DNA of 38,102 bases, taken from assembly GCF_030151385.1 (NCBI RefSeq), contig NZ_JASLDS010000069.1, positions 1 to 38,102 on the forward strand, in the 5' to 3' direction. This stretch comes from Soonwooa sp. (GTDB lineage Bacteria; Bacteroidota; Bacteroidia; Flavobacteriales; Weeksellaceae). This document shows positions 24,413-34,500 of this stretch, one piece after another. The notes beneath the pieces were generated by a model that was not told where the DNA came from, did no database searches, and saw nothing but the letters and a program-made list of their open reading frames with translations. Each line of letters begins with the position of its first letter. The stretch's first letter is position 1. The position numbers and the translations under genes are program-made.

Positions 24413-26527
24413 TTAAAAGAATAAAGACACCAACAAATCAATGGCTTTGATCCCGATAAACGGAACGATAACGCCGCCAAGTCCGTAGATAAAGAGGTTT
24501 CTTCTCAGTAAAGCTGATGCACCAATGGGTTTATAAGCCACACCTTTCAGTGCCAACGGAATCAAAATCGGGATAATAATCGCGTTGAAAATTACCGCTG
24601 ACAAAATCGCCGTTTCTGGTGAATGCAAACGCATAATATTAAGTCCTTGCAAGGCTGGAATTGCCGCAATAAAAAGCGCTGGAATAATCGCGAAATACTT
24701 GGCAACATCGTTTGCAATACTAAAAGTGGTAAGCGTTCCGCGCGTCATCAAAAGTTGTTTTCCGATTTCTACAATCTCAATTAACTTCGTTGGATCATTA
24801 TCCAAATCCACCATATTCCCCGCTTCTTTGGCAGCTTGCGTCCCGCTGTTCATCGCAACGCCGACATCTGCTTGTGCCAAAGCTGGAGCATCGTTGGTTC
24901 CGTCGCCCATCATCGCTACCAATCTTCCTTCGGACTGTTCTTTTTTGATGTAATTCATTTTATCCTCTGGTTTTGCTTCGGCAATAAAGTCGTCCACGCC
25001 TGCTTTTTCCGCAATGTATTTCGCAGTTAAAGGATTGTCACCTGTAACCATCACGGTTTTGATTCCCATTTTGCGAAGTCTTTCGAAACGCTCTTGGATA
25101 CCAGGTTTTATAATATCTTGAAGTTCGATAACGCCTAAAACTTTTTCATTTTCTGCCAAAACCAAAGGCGTTCCACCGTTTGTCGAAATTCGGGTTACTT
25201 CCTCAGAAATCTCTTTTGGAACAGTATTTCCTGCTTTTTCCACCAAAAATTTAATCGCATCAAAAGCACCTTTACGGATTCTTTGGTTTTCGAAATCCAA
25301 TCCCGAACTTCTGGTTTCTGCTGTAAATTTGATAAAACGAATTTGAGCCAAAGGAAAAGTCAACAAAGTTCCGCGGTTGTTATAAGCGATTTTCTCGCTG
25401 TCTGCCGTCCATTGCCCTTCATCCATTTGCGAAGCCAATTCGACAATCGATTTACCTTCGGGCGTTTCATCAGTTAACGAACTTAAAGCAATTAAATTGA
25501 GAAAATGTTGCTGATCTACGCCTTCCGCAGGGAAAAAATTAGTTGCCTTGCGGTTCCCAATCGTGATGGTTCCTGTTTTGTCCAAAAGCAAAACATCGAT
25601 GTCACCAGCCGTTTCCACAGCTTTACCGCTTTTGGTAATCACATTTGCACGCAAAGCTCTGTCCATCCCCGCAATCCCAATCGCAGAAAGCAATCCGCCA
25701 ATAGTAGTCGGAATCAAACAAACAAATAATGAGATAAATGCTGCAATGGTAATTGGCGCTTGAGCGTAATCTGCAAAAGGTTTTAGCGTCACTGTTACAA
25801 TGATAAAAACCAAGGTAAATCCAGCCAGCAAGATTGTCAACGCAATTTCGTTGGGCGTTTTCTGGCGCGCTGCTCCTTCTACCAATGCAATCATTTTGTC
25901 CAAGAAACTTTCGCCTTGCTCAGTTGTTGCGATTACTTTTATTTGGTCAGACAAAACTTTAGTTCCGCCTGTCACACTGCTTTTATCACCGCCCGCTTCA
26001 CGAATAACTGGAGCACTTTCGCCTGTTATCGCACTTTCATCAATGGTTGCCAAACCTTCCAAAATTTCACCATCAGCAGGAATAATGTCGCCTGCTTCGC
26101 AAAGAAAAATATCGCCTTTCTTCAATGTTGAAGAATTGATCACGGTTACTGGATATTGATCGGATTTATCACGAGAAAATTCGCCATTTCCGATGTTTAG
26201 CTTTTTTGCAGGTGTTTCTTCTCTTGTTTTTCTAAGACTGTCTGCTTGCGCTTTTCCTCTGGCCTCGGCAATTGCTTCGGCAAAATTTGCAAAAAGTAGA
26301 GTAATAAACAGAATTAAAAATACGGTGAAATTATAAGTAAAACTTCCTTGTGATTTTTCGCCCAACAAAGTCCAAATACTAACGCCAAGCATAATTACCG
26401 TGCCGATTTCCACCAAAAACATAATGGGATTTCGGAACATGGTTTTAGGATTTAGTTTCACAAAAGATTCTACCAGTGCCGTTTGCACCATTTCTTTCTG
26501 AAACAAAGATTTATTTTGAGATTTCAT
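24413..26527 (-). CDS. kdpB: KdpB, P-type ATPase subunit of the K+ transporter
   Basis: 704 residues. P-type ATPase hallmarks: TGES at 168-171 in the actuator domain, phosphorylation motif DKTGT with Asp 316, nucleotide-binding region, and hinge motif GDGTNDAPAL; transmembrane pairs at about 35-55, 65-85, 230-280 and three near the C terminus. KdpB hydrolyses ATP to drive K+ uptake through KdpA. No key residue is missing. It begins 13 bases after kdpA. Confidence 0.98.
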   Translation of the reverse strand: MKSQNKSLFQKEMVQTALVESFVKLNPKTMFRNPIMFLVEIGTVIMLGVSIWTLLGEKSQGSFTYNFTVFLILFITLLFANFAEAIAEARGKAQADSLRKTREETPAKKLNIGNGEFSRDKSDQYPVTVINSSTLKKGDIFLCEAGDIIPADGEILEGLATIDESAITGESAPVIREAGGDKSSVTGGTKVLSDQIKVIATTEQGESFLDKMIALVEGAARQKTPNEIALTILLAGFTLVFIIVTVTLKPFADYAQAPITIAAFISLFVCLIPTTIGGLLSAIGIAGMDRALRANVITKSGKAVETAGDIDVLLLDKTGTITIGNRKATNFFPAEGVDQQHFLNLIALSSLTDETPEGKSIVELASQMDEGQWTADSEKIAYNNRGTLLTFPLAQIRFIKFTAETRSSGLDFENQRIRKGAFDAIKFLVEKAGNTVPKEISEEVTRISTNGGTPLVLAENEKVLGVIELQDIIKPGIQERFERLRKMGIKTVMVTGDNPLTAKYIAEKAGVDDFIAEAKPEDKMNYIKKEQSEGRLVAMMGDGTNDAPALAQADVGVAMNSGTQAAKEAGNMVDLDNDPTKLIEIVEIGKQLLMTRGTLTTFSIANDVAKYFAIIPALFIAAIPALQGLNIMRLHSPETAILSAVIFNAIIIPILIPLALKGVAYKPIGASALLRRNLFIYGLGGVIVPFIGIKAIDLLVSLFF

Positions 26528-26540
26528 TTCTTGTCAACAT

Positions 26541-28229
26541 TTATTTTAAAGAAAAATATTCAGCGATAGGTCCCAAAGCAAGCGCTGGGAAAAAGGCAAG
26601 CGCCGCGATAATCGCAATTACAGCAAAAATCACCATGCCAAAAGTGGCGGTATCGGTTTTCAAAGTACCCGCACTTTCTGGGATAAAACGTTTCTCTGCC
26701 AATAATCCAGCGATGGCAACAGGTCCAATAATGGGTAAGAAACGCCCAAGAATTAAAACAAATCCTGTCGCGATATTCCACCAAGGTGTATTGTCACCCA
26801 GACCTTCGAAACCGCTTCCGTTGTTAGCCGCGGATGAAGTAAACTCGTACAACATTTCGCTAAAACCGTGGAAGCCTGGATTGTTAAGTGTTGCAGCACC
26901 TTGAGACGGCATTGCTGCTGTAAGCGCCGTCCCGACCAAGATTAAAAAAGGATGCAAAAGTGCAATCATCATTGCGATTTTCATTTCGCGCGCTTCAATT
27001 TTTTTACCCAAAAATTCGGGCGTTCTGCCAACCATCAATCCACTGATGAAAACTGCCAAAACAATAAACACGAAAAAGTTAAGAATCCCAACGCCAACAC
27101 CGCCGTAGAAAGCATTAATCATCATTGCCAACAATTCATTCATCCCCGATAAAGGCATAGAACTGTCGTGCATCGAGTTAATGGAACCTGTAGAAATCAC
27201 TGTTGTCACGATGCTCCAAAATCCTGAAGCTGCCGCACCAATTCGAGTTTCTTTGCCTTCCATTGCGCCCAATTGATTGTCAATTCCCATGGAAGCAATA
27301 TTGGGGTTGCCGTTCATTTCCATGGCGATATTTGGTATTGCAAGCACAAGGAATCCAATGGTCATCACACCAAAAATCATCCACGATAATTTGCGACGGT
27401 TAATGAAAAATCCAAACGCAAATACCATTGCCACAGGAATAATGAACTGCGCAATCATTTCCGTCATATTACTAAGGTAAGTTGGGTTTTCTAAAGGATG
27501 CGTTCCGTTTGCTCCGAAGAAACCACCGCCGTTGGTACCGATATGTTTTATCGCCACAAAAGCCGCAGCAGGTCCACGAGAAACTTCTACTTTGTCACCT
27601 TGAAGATTGGTAATTGTATCTTTTCCCTCAAACGTCATTGGCGTTCCTTGGAAGCTCAAAATACTGGCTACAACAATGCAAAGTGGCAATAAAATTCGAG
27701 TGCAAGATTTAACAAAGAAGCTATAAAAGTTACCCAATTCTTTTGTTGATTTATCTCTAAAAGCTCTGAAAACAATTGCAGCAGCAGCCATACCAACACC
27801 AGCACTTACAAATTGTAAAAACATCAACCAAATTTGCCCAAGGTAACTCATTCCCGTTTCGCCAGAATAATGCTGAAGATTACAGTTGACAACAAAGGAA
27901 ATAATCGTGTTAAAAGCCAAATCCGCGGACATACTTGGGTTGTTATCGGGATTGAGAGGCAAGCTTCCTTGTATCATCAAGATTAGCATTCCCAACAAAA
28001 ACCACACAAGATTAATCGTTAGTAGAGCCTTTAAGTGTTGCTGCCAAGTCATTTCTGTATTTGGGTTGACGCCAGCGATTTTGAAAATTATTTTTTCGAG
28101 TGGGTTAAAGATAAAATCGCCACCCATTTTGCCACCACCGTAAACCTTGGCAATGTACTTCCCTAACGGAAATGCCAGTAACATGGTCACGGTAAACATG
28201 GCAATTATGCCCAGTATTTCTGTGTTCAT
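26541..28229 (-). CDS. kdpA: KdpA, potassium channel-like subunit
   Basis: 562 residues with about ten transmembrane helices and the four repeated pore segments related to K+ channels; most conserved are NCNLQHYSGETGMSYLGQ, HIGTNGGGFFGANGTHPLE and SAANNGSGFEGLG. KdpA binds and conducts K+. The length is normal. It is preceded by kdpF and other tiny membrane ORFs, and its start is 25 bases after the 37-aa ORF stop. Confidence 0.98.
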   Translation of the reverse strand: MNTEILGIIAMFTVTMLLAFPLGKYIAKVYGGGKMGGDFIFNPLEKIIFKIAGVNPNTEMTWQQHLKALLTINLVWFLLGMLILMIQGSLPLNPDNNPSMSADLAFNTIISFVVNCNLQHYSGETGMSYLGQIWLMFLQFVSAGVGMAAAAIVFRAFRDKSTKELGNFYSFFVKSCTRILLPLCIVVASILSFQGTPMTFEGKDTITNLQGDKVEVSRGPAAAFVAIKHIGTNGGGFFGANGTHPLENPTYLSNMTEMIAQFIIPVAMVFAFGFFINRRKLSWMIFGVMTIGFLVLAIPNIAMEMNGNPNIASMGIDNQLGAMEGKETRIGAAASGFWSIVTTVISTGSINSMHDSSMPLSGMNELLAMMINAFYGGVGVGILNFFVFIVLAVFISGLMVGRTPEFLGKKIEAREMKIAMMIALLHPFLILVGTALTAAMPSQGAATLNNPGFHGFSEMLYEFTSSAANNGSGFEGLGDNTPWWNIATGFVLILGRFLPIIGPVAIAGLLAEKRFIPESAGTLKTDTATFGMVIFAVIAIIAALAFFPALALGPIAEYFSLK

Positions 28230-28254
28230 TTCTGAATAAAATTGTTTGATTGAA

Positions 28255-28368
28255 TTATTGAATTTGTTGTCTCCGAATACACGCCAAATAAATGACCACT
28301 GTCACAAAAAGCCACATCATAAGGACTGTGAAGAGGTTTTGGATTTGTTTTTTGGTTTCGGGTTTCAT
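28255..28368 (-). CDS. 37-aa single-span membrane peptide between kdpF and kdpA
   Basis: ATG 28368 to TAA 28255-28257. A basic N-terminus (MKPETKKQIQNL), one hydrophobic span (FTVLMMWLFVTVVIYLACI) and RRQQIQ. It starts 3 bases after the kdpF stop. No family recognised; the position suggests an extra small subunit or regulator of the Kdp complex. Confidence 0.6.
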   Translation of the reverse strand: MKPETKKQIQNLFTVLMMWLFVTVVIYLACIRRQQIQ

Positions 28369-28371
28369 TTT

Positions 28372-28449
28372 TTAAAACTTTTCGGGTTTTAGCAATACAT
28401 AAACGATGTAGACAAACACCAGAATTGCGATAATAAAAAGTAATGTCAT
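28372..28449 (-). CDS. kdpF: KdpF, small subunit of the K+ transporter
   Basis: 25 residues: one transmembrane helix (LLFIIAILVFVYIVYVLL) followed by KPEKF, the usual KdpF pattern of a helix and a short L-x-x-P-E-x-F-like tail. KdpF is a lipid-like stabiliser of the KdpFABC complex. Too short for standard gene finding; supported by its place upstream of kdpA. Confidence 0.8.
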   Translation of the reverse strand: MTLLFIIAILVFVYIVYVLLKPEKF

Positions 28450-28478
28450 TTTGATAAATTTTGATTTTGAACGCCGAA

Positions 28479-28565
28479 TTACATTTTGTCAAAAAAGTCG
28501 ATAGACTTAAAAAACAAAGTAAAACAGGCGATTCCTGCAAGGATTAAAAGAAGCGTCATCATCAT
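28479..28565 (-). CDS. 28-aa single-span membrane peptide in the kdp leader
   Basis: Starts with three Met codons at 28565 and ends TAA 28479-28481. It has one hydrophobic span (TLLLILAGIACFTLFF) then KSIDFFDKM. The start directly abuts the stop of the 47-aa ORF (28566), so the two are translationally coupled if real. No family recognised. Confidence 0.6.
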   Translation of the reverse strand: MMMTLLLILAGIACFTLFFKSIDFFDKM

Positions 28566-28709
28566 TTAATTATTTTGTAAATACTGAATTGCGGCACATA
28601 CCACGAATCCTAAGATTGCGATACCAAATACCACATGTTTTGGTTTCACACCTGACAAGTGAAGTCTTGATTTTCTTGCCAAATGGATTTTGTGAACTGT
28701 TGCTTTCAT
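28566..28709 (-). CDS. 47-aa membrane peptide, first gene of the kdp operon
   Basis: ATG 28709 (a longer frame from 28751 would add 14 residues; this Met is preferred because the conserved-looking MKATVHKIHLARKS starts here). Basic first half, then a transmembrane span (HVVFGIAILGFVVCAAIQYL) and QNN. It is the first of four tiny ORFs preceding kdpA. Function unknown. Confidence 0.6.
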   Translation of the reverse strand: MKATVHKIHLARKSRLHLSGVKPKHVVFGIAILGFVVCAAIQYLQNN

Positions 28710-28740
28710 GAGATTATTTTTTAGGTTCAAAGCATTAATG

Positions 28741-28755
28741 CCAAAAGACAATCCA
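28741..28755 (-). promoter_or_regulatory. Weak candidate sigma-54 promoter for the kdp operon
   Basis: On the - strand TGGATTGTCTTTTGG has the -24 GG and the -12 G at the right spacing, but G replaces the usual C at -12 and the -24 box is otherwise poor. It would start transcription about 20 bases before ATG 28709. Listed because the neighbouring regulator is of the sigma-54 type. Confidence 0.22.
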
Positions 28756-28822
28756 TTTTTGAAACATTCACTTTAAAGCATTACATAACAATCACTTATA
28801 AATATTTAATAAAATTTTGAGC

Positions 28823-28849
28823 AAAAAAAAGCCTATCAAAATGATAGGC
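28823..28849 (-). terminator. Rho-independent terminator after the NtrC-type regulator gene
   Basis: Stem GCCTATCA / TGATAGGC with a 3-base loop (28831-28849); read on the - strand it is followed by eight T (28823-28830). It lies 24 bases after the regulator stop, so the regulator is transcribed separately from the kdp operon downstream of it. Confidence 0.9.
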
Positions 28850-28873
28850 TTCTTCTCAAAACGATACTATTTT

Positions 28874-30214
28874 TTAGAGTTGGTACTCTTCTATTTTTCG
28901 GTACAGCGTGGCAATTCCGATTTCCATAAGGCGCGCCGCTTCGGCTTTATTGCCTTTGGTAAATTTCAGAATCTTCTGTATATGTTGCTTTTCAATATTT
29001 GCCATTGAGAATTCTGACAATTCATTTTCTTTATTCGATGCCGAATTCACGATGAAATCCAAAGGAAGACTTTCTAGCATAAGCTCGGAGCCGTCTGTCA
29101 AAATAACACTACGCTCGATAATGTTACGCAATTCACGGATATTCCCTTTCCAATTATGCTTTTGCAAAGCTTCTAAATATTCAGGCGAAATCGATGTAAT
29201 ATGTTTGGTGGATTTACTGGCAAATTTGGACAAGAAAAACCTCGCCAACGCAGGAATATCGGCAACTCGGTCGCGCAATGATGGCAACGAAATCTGGAAA
29301 ACGGCAATCCTGTAAAACAAGTCTTCACGGAAATTAGCGCTTTCAATTTCTTGTTGTAGGTTACGGTTGGTTGCGGCGATAATCCGTACATCCACTTTTG
29401 TCGGCTTGGTGTCGCCCACTTTTAGGAATTCTCCAGATTCCAAAACGCGCAATAATTTGGCTTGCAAATCGAGTGGCATTTCGCCAATCTCGTCAAGGAA
29501 AACCGTTCCGTTATTGGCTTCTTCAAAAATACCTTTTGCGTCTTTAACCGCACCAGTAAAAGCGCCGGCTTTGTGTCCAAACAATTCATTTTCCAAAAGC
29601 TCTTTGCTAAATGCTGAACAATTGACCGCAATAAAATTCTGTTTACTTCGTGGACTTGCGTTGTGAATGGCTTGGGCAAAAACTTCTTTTCCAGTTCCCG
29701 TTTCGCCCGTCAACAAAACGGTTGCATCAGTCGTAGCCACTTTCTTGGCTGAATCTATCGCCGATTTCAACAATCTCGACTCGCCAACAATACTATCAAA
29801 TGACTGTTGATTGCCCAATTGTCTTTCCAATTGCAGAATACGACGATTCAGCTTAACCTTTTCGGCAGCTTTATAAACCAACGGAATAATTTTGTTGTTA
29901 TCATCGCCTTTTGTAATGTAGTCGAAAGCGCCATTCTTAATGGCTTGCACGCCATCGGGAATATTCCCGAAAGCGGTTAACAAAATAAGTTCGGTCGCGG
30001 GATATTGACTTTTCACCAATTTTGAAAAATCGACACCGCTGCCGTCTGGCAATTTGACATCGCAAACCACAACGTCAATATCATCCAACTCCAACCTTTT
30101 AGCCGCAGCTTTCAGATTGGAAACAGGCACCACATCAAAACCTTCGAGACCTAAAAGTCGGGCTAATAAAGTTCTGATTTTTTCTTCGTCGTCAACGATA
30201 AGAATCCTCGTCAT
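28874..30214 (-). CDS. Sigma-54-dependent response regulator (NtrC type) of the kdp locus
   Basis: 446 residues. Receiver domain with Asp 9/10, phospho-acceptor Asp 52 and Lys 102; AAA+ domain with Walker A GETGTGKE at 170-177, the sigma-54 contact loop GAFTGA at 217-222 and Walker B FLDEIGE at 239-245; a C-terminal Fis-type helix-turn-helix (NKAEAARLMEIGIATLYRKI). It should activate sigma-54 promoters when phosphorylated. It precedes the kdp genes in the same direction and replaces KdpE, which is an OmpR-type protein in most bacteria. The nearest kinase is at 18705-20423. Own promoter and own terminator. Confidence 0.95.
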   Translation of the reverse strand: MTRILIVDDEEKIRTLLARLLGLEGFDVVPVSNLKAAAKRLELDDIDVVVCDVKLPDGSGVDFSKLVKSQYPATELILLTAFGNIPDGVQAIKNGAFDYITKGDDNNKIIPLVYKAAEKVKLNRRILQLERQLGNQQSFDSIVGESRLLKSAIDSAKKVATTDATVLLTGETGTGKEVFAQAIHNASPRSKQNFIAVNCSAFSKELLENELFGHKAGAFTGAVKDAKGIFEEANNGTVFLDEIGEMPLDLQAKLLRVLESGEFLKVGDTKPTKVDVRIIAATNRNLQQEIESANFREDLFYRIAVFQISLPSLRDRVADIPALARFFLSKFASKSTKHITSISPEYLEALQKHNWKGNIRELRNIIERSVILTDGSELMLESLPLDFIVNSASNKENELSEFSMANIEKQHIQKILKFTKGNKAEAARLMEIGIATLYRKIEEYQL

Positions 30215-30231
30215 GATGGGAAATTATTGTG

Positions 30232-30239
30232 CAAATATA
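30232..30239 (-). promoter_or_regulatory. -7 promoter element TATATTTG for the NtrC-type regulator
   Basis: On the - strand TATATTTG, fitting TANNTTTG, 17 bases before the ATG at 30214. The leader has a normal length, unlike those of the cassette genes. Confidence 0.6.
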
Positions 30240-30350
30240 TTTTTATAGTTTGATATAAAGAATTTTATGAAATGTTTTATAACCAAAAATTCTTTTAAAA
30301 TACTTAAAGCTAAGCTTTTATAAATTGAAATATTGCTATTAAACTTAAAA

Positions 30351-31499
30351 CTACTCTTCTTCCTCTGTATTTTTAAGTTTCATCAAAAGCGTGTAAGCAT
30401 TTTTGGTCACAATTTTTTTACCTTTAAAATCTGAGGCGTTCTGAACTTTCACAAATCCATTTTCCGACTCTCCAAGTTGGACAGGCGTCAATTTGTAGGT
30501 TTGTTTTTTTACTTCGACGAAAACATAATCTTTACCTTCGAAGCTGACAATACTATCTTCGGGAAGTGCATCAACAAAAGCATTTTGCGTTTCGATAACC
30601 GCATTCATGTACATTCCAGGAATTAGGCTATGGTCGTAGTTTTCGAAATGACAATGTACATCAGCAATACCATCTGGACCAACATCTTTACTGGTTAACA
30701 ATATTTCGCCATAGAATTTTTTGTTAGGCTCGCTGTTGGTAAAAGCGACGAAGCGTTGACCAGTTTTCAAAAGTTGTAAATCCTTTTCGTAAACCTTCAA
30801 GTTAAGGTGTATATCATTCGGATTAATCAACTCAAACAGAATGTCAGATGGCGTTACATATTTTCCAATATTGACATTCACTTTGCTTACAAAACCATTG
30901 ATACTGCTGTATACTGGAATACTTCGTTTAATATTCGAGGAAGTCACAGAAGACGGATTGATATTAATAATCTGAAGTTGCTGTGCCAACGCATTCATCG
31001 CAATTTGCTGATTGCTAACTTCCGATTGCGCTTGTTGTGTAACTTTATCACTACTCGCTTGGCTTTGGTTCAATGTTTTTTGGCGTTTGTAGTCTAGCTC
31101 TGCAAAATAAAGTTTTGACTTTGCCAACAAATAATTTTGTTGAAGTTGCACAAACTCAGGATTTTCAATAATGGCAATCACTTGACCTTTTTTAACTTGC
31201 ATGCCAGGTAACAGAGATGTGCTGCGGAGATAACCGCCCATCGGCGTACTAACCGAAACTAAATTCTGTGGCGGCACATCAACTTTTCCGTTTAGCTTTA
31301 AAGTGGTCGAAATACTTTGCTCGCTCAAAATAGCTGTTCCAATTGGTGCATTTTTTAGCTGTGCATCGGTCAAATTAACAATTGTTTCATCAGTATTGAC
31401 AACTGGTTTTTCTGGCGCATCCTCTTTTTTGTTACATTGGAAAAATAGCAAAGCCAAAGAAGCTACAAGCATTTTATGGTATTTAAAAATTGGTTTCAT
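30351..31499 (-). CDS. RND efflux periplasmic adaptor (membrane fusion protein), lipoprotein
   Basis: 382 residues. Lipoprotein signal with lipobox LFFQC at about Cys 22. The lipoyl/barrel-sandwich halves (GGYLRSTSLLPGMQVKKGQVIAIIENPEF and SSINGFVSKVNVNIGKYV) flank a helical hairpin (residues about 120-175, rich in Gln), then beta-barrel and membrane-proximal domains. It links the inner-membrane pump to the outer-membrane channel. It follows the pump gene after 4 bases and shares its transcript. Context suggests heavy-metal export; the metal cannot be told. Confidence 0.93.
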   Translation of the reverse strand: MKPIFKYHKMLVASLALLFFQCNKKEDAPEKPVVNTDETIVNLTDAQLKNAPIGTAILSEQSISTTLKLNGKVDVPPQNLVSVSTPMGGYLRSTSLLPGMQVKKGQVIAIIENPEFVQLQQNYLLAKSKLYFAELDYKRQKTLNQSQASSDKVTQQAQSEVSNQQIAMNALAQQLQIININPSSVTSSNIKRSIPVYSSINGFVSKVNVNIGKYVTPSDILFELINPNDIHLNLKVYEKDLQLLKTGQRFVAFTNSEPNKKFYGEILLTSKDVGPDGIADVHCHFENYDHSLIPGMYMNAVIETQNAFVDALPEDSIVSFEGKDYVFVEVKKQTYKLTPVQLGESENGFVKVQNASDFKGKKIVTKNAYTLLMKLKNTEEEE

Positions 31500-31503
31500 A
31501 AGA

Positions 31504-34500
31504 TTAGTTAAGGCTTAAATAATTCAACAAAATGGCACTTTCATTCAGTTTCCAAACAGCGTCTACGTAATTACTTTTCAAAGCAATCGCTTGGTTGACA
31601 AGCATTACAAATTCGAGATAATTAATTTCTCCGTTTAGAAATTGCTTCTTCGAAGTTTCGGTAATGACATCAGCATTTTTAAGCTCTGTTGATTGGTATT
31701 GTTGAACGATTTTAAGATTAGATTGATACAAATTGTAAGCTTGTTCTTTTTTGTTTTTTAAACTAAACTCGGCATTCTGAACCTCATTCTCCGCAATATT
31801 TTGTGCTAATTTAGAAGCATTAATGCGCGCTTTTTGAGCAGACGAAAAAATTGGTAAAGTTACACCCAATTGCACCGAATGAAATTGAGGTGTTCCTGTG
31901 TACAACTTGTCATCTGGACCAAGACCTTTGAAACTATTAAGATTATAGCCCAAAGATAAACCTGGCAACAATTTAGATTTTTCGACCTCAGTTTGGTTTT
32001 CGGCAACAACAACTTGCTGTTTTAGAATCGATAACATTGGATTTTCCGAATCCTCATTGCTGTTAATGTACAAGGCTTCATCTTGCGTATTCCAATTTTG
32101 AGATGAATTAAGAAGATATTGTAATTGCAATTCGCTTTGTCTAATTTCTTCCTGAACTTGTTTTAGTTGAATATCAATCGCTGCTTTTTGATTGTCCGCT
32201 GTTGTTTTCTCTAAAAGATTAGATTCGCCAGCTTTCAATCTAAGCTTAGCTTTATCCGAAAACTCCGAATACAATTGATAAGCTTCGCGCAATAACTTTT
32301 CTTTTTCCTTCCAATACAATTGATTATAAAAGACCAAACTCACTGCTTTTTTAATTTCGAAAGCACTTAAAGCGACATTTAATTCTGATTTTTTCCATTC
32401 TTCGGTCAAGAGGTTTCTTTGCTTTTTATAAACTCCTGGAAAAGCAAAATTCTGCGAAACCCCTAACTTAATATCATTATAAGCAGAATTAATTTGACCA
32501 TAATCTGCAGAAACCGCAGTTTGTGGAACTTCCGACGCCGACTTTATCAAAGCTTTGGAATGCTCGGATTTTAATCTTTCATTTTTTAAAATTCGATTGT
32601 TTTGTTCCGCCATTTGGATTGCAGATTTCAAATCGATGCTTTGTTGGGCTTGCATTAAATTAAAACAAGAAAAACCTAGTAAAATAAGGATTGGAAGACT
32701 ATGTTTTGAAATTTTGTTGTTCATTTTAAATCCTTTTTGGAAATTAATAAATAAAAGAGGTAGCACAAATAATGTAAGTAAAGTTGCGATAACTAATCCG
32801 CCGATAACGACCGTTGCTAAAGGTCTTTGCACCTCGGCGCCAGCACCATTGCTGACTGCCATTGGGATAAAACCAAGTGATGCGACAAAAGCAGTCATCA
32901 ACACGGGGCGCAATCGTGCTTCGCCACCGTCGACTACTATTCTGACAATGTTTTTAACCCCAGATTTTCGAAGCCTGTTAAACTCCGAAATCAGAACAAT
33001 CCCGTTGAGTACAGCGACACCAAAAAGTGCGATAAAACCGACGCCAGCACTGATGCTAAAAGGCATTCCTCGAAGCGCCAAAAAGAAAACGCCACCAATA
33101 ATCGACAACGGAATTGCTGTGTAAATCAAAATACTTTCTTTAATGGAGCGGAATGCTAAAAACAACAATAAAAATATCAAGCCTAAAGCTACAGGAACGG
33201 CGATCATCAAACGATTTTTTGCGTTGTTTAAGTTTTCAAAAGAACCTCCGTAAGTGATATTATAGCCAGGTTGCAACTTCACATTTTTATCAACTTTTTG
33301 TTGCAGTTCTTCCACGATGCTTTGGACGTCGCGGTCTTTGATGTTAAAACCAACAACAATTCGACGTTGCGTATTTTCACGCTGAATTTGATTGGGACCT
33401 TGCACAATGTCAACTTGAGCCAATTGTGACAAAGGAATTTGGTTGCCTGACGACGTTGGTACCAAAAGATTGCGAATATTACTTATGTTTTTTCGACTGG
33501 TATCTTTCAACCGAACAACCATATCGAAACGTTTTTCGCCTTCGAAAACCAAACCCGCGCTTTGTCCTGCAAATGCAGCATTTACAATTCTATTGATGTC
33601 CGAAATCGACAATTTGTATTGTGCTATCAAAGGTCGATTGTAATTGATAAGCACTTGTGGAAGCCCGGAAATAGGCTCAATGTATAAATTTTGAGTGCCT
33701 TTGATGCCTTCGATAATCTTTCCAAGTTCTTGTGCTTTTTTGGAAAGTTCGTCTAGATTATCACCAAATATCTTAACAACAACATCTTGGCGTGCACCTG
33801 TCATTAACTCGTTAAAACGCATCTGCACAGGAAACTGAAAACCAACGGTTATCCCTGGAACATCTTGTAAAGCTTTTGACATTTTCTCAGACAATTCTGG
33901 GAATGTTTTTGCAGAAGTCCATTCTTTTTTATCTTTTAGAATCACCATCATATCTGCAGCATCCATTGGCATTGGATCCGTTGGGACTTCTCCACTTCCA
34001 ATTTTGGTTACAACCTTTTGCACTTCGGGAAATTGCGATTTCAAAATGTGCGCTGCTTTTTGCGTACTTTCAATCGTAGTCTTAAGATTAGAACCTGGCA
34101 AGACTCTTGTATCTACCGCAAAATCGCCTTCTTCTAAAGATGGAATAAACTCACCTCCCAATTGGCTTAAAACAATAACTGCAGCAACAAATAATCCAAT
34201 AACGATTGCGAAAATTATCTTAGGAATTCGGATTACTTTTAAAAGCGTTTTTAGATACCACGTTTCGACTTTCTTCATAATTCTGTCGGAGAAACTCGGT
34301 TTTAAACTTCGTTTTTTTAACAAAATAGAACTCATCATTGGGATGTAAGTCAATGACAATAAAAATGCGCCCAACAAAGCAAAAGCGACAGTTTGTGCCA
34401 TTGGTTTGAACATTTTTCCTTCGATACCTTGTAAAGTAAGAATTGGTAAATAAACAATCAAAATAATCAATTGTCCAAAAACGGCACTATTCATCATTCG

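Noticed and set aside
28226..28540. 104-residue open frame overlapping the kdpF region on the - strand
   Set aside because: It runs across kdpF and the 37-aa ORF in another frame, has no membrane or family pattern, and the tiny ORFs explain the sequence better.
28725..28743. TTGGCATTAATGC on the - strand as the sigma-54 -24/-12 promoter
   Set aside because: The GG and GC are 9 bases apart instead of 12, which sigma-54 does not tolerate.
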